Source: Stenotrophomonas maltophilia (GTDB taxonomy: Bacteria > Pseudomonadota > Gammaproteobacteria > Xanthomonadales > Xanthomonadaceae). Taken from it: 14,255 nt of DNA. The translations under genes and the position numbers were made by a program. The stretch is from positions 1-14,255 of the forward strand of contig DGLB01000070.1 in the NCBI GenBank assembly GCA_002387845.1, in the 5' to 3' direction. Position 1 is the stretch's first letter. Each line of letters starts with the position of its first letter. Of this stretch, positions 14,217-14,255 are shown piece by piece. Under the pieces are notes generated by a model. That model was not told where the DNA came from. It saw only the letters and a program-made list of their open reading frames with translations, and did no database searches.

Positions 14217-14255
14217 TTCTTGGCGAACAGCCGGTGGTCATCGGTTCCCTGGCTT

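Overview
The window is a GC-rich, gene-dense piece of chromosome that looks like Stenotrophomonas or a close relative in the Xanthomonadaceae. The main reasons are the emrR-emrC-emrA-emrB layout with its own outer-membrane lipoprotein channel (an arrangement known in Stenotrophomonas maltophilia), ParC and AsnB proteins of gammaproteobacterial type, and short palindromes with GTAG heads and GCCGGGC/GCCCGGC stems that resemble the SMAG/REP repeats of that genus. I see no insertion sequence, phage, plasmid, CRISPR, tRNA or rRNA.

Layout. Positions 1-405 hold no gene I can support, only a composite tandem repeat (24-93), a REP-like palindrome (202-246) and a SMAG-like hairpin next to the end of emrB. 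From 5143 down to 406 on the minus strand lies a four-gene efflux operon: emrR (MarR repressor), emrC (outer-membrane factor lipoprotein), emrA (membrane-fusion protein) and emrB (14-helix MFS transporter). The genes overlap or are about 10 bases apart. A 44-base dyad (5137-5180) at the head of the operon is the likely EmrR operator. Divergent from it is parC (5325-7568), the topoisomerase IV A subunit, with a good -35/-10 pair at 5240-5267. parC and the converging ferritin gene (7712-8200) share a strong bidirectional terminator. The ferritin resembles bacterioferritins but lacks the haem-ligating Met52. Next come a membrane-anchored, penicillin-acylase-type Ntn hydrolase (8352-10694, plus), a CHX-like CPA2 cation/proton antiporter (10723-12108, minus) and asnB, asparagine synthetase B (12180-13874, minus).

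The most interesting element is upstream of asnB. A 31-codon leader ORF (14112 to 14017, minus) contains seven Asn codons arranged NNN-R-NN-LRA-NN. It is followed by a strong intrinsic terminator (13964-13991). The end of the leader ORF can form a 13-bp antiterminator with the 5' arm of that terminator, and a 10-bp hairpin sits over the last Asn codons. This is the full set of parts for ribosome-mediated transcription attenuation by asparagine (Asn-tRNA) supply, placed directly before the asparagine biosynthesis gene. The promoter I see places the transcription start on the A of the leader AUG, so the leader may be translated from a leaderless mRNA.

Together the genes cover drug efflux (Emr), the drug target parC beside it, iron storage, a periplasmic amidase of unknown substrate, ion homeostasis and amino-acid synthesis. 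Apart from the emr operon and the leader-asnB unit they appear to be independent transcription units. All assignments come from reading the sequence and remembered family motifs; no database search was run.
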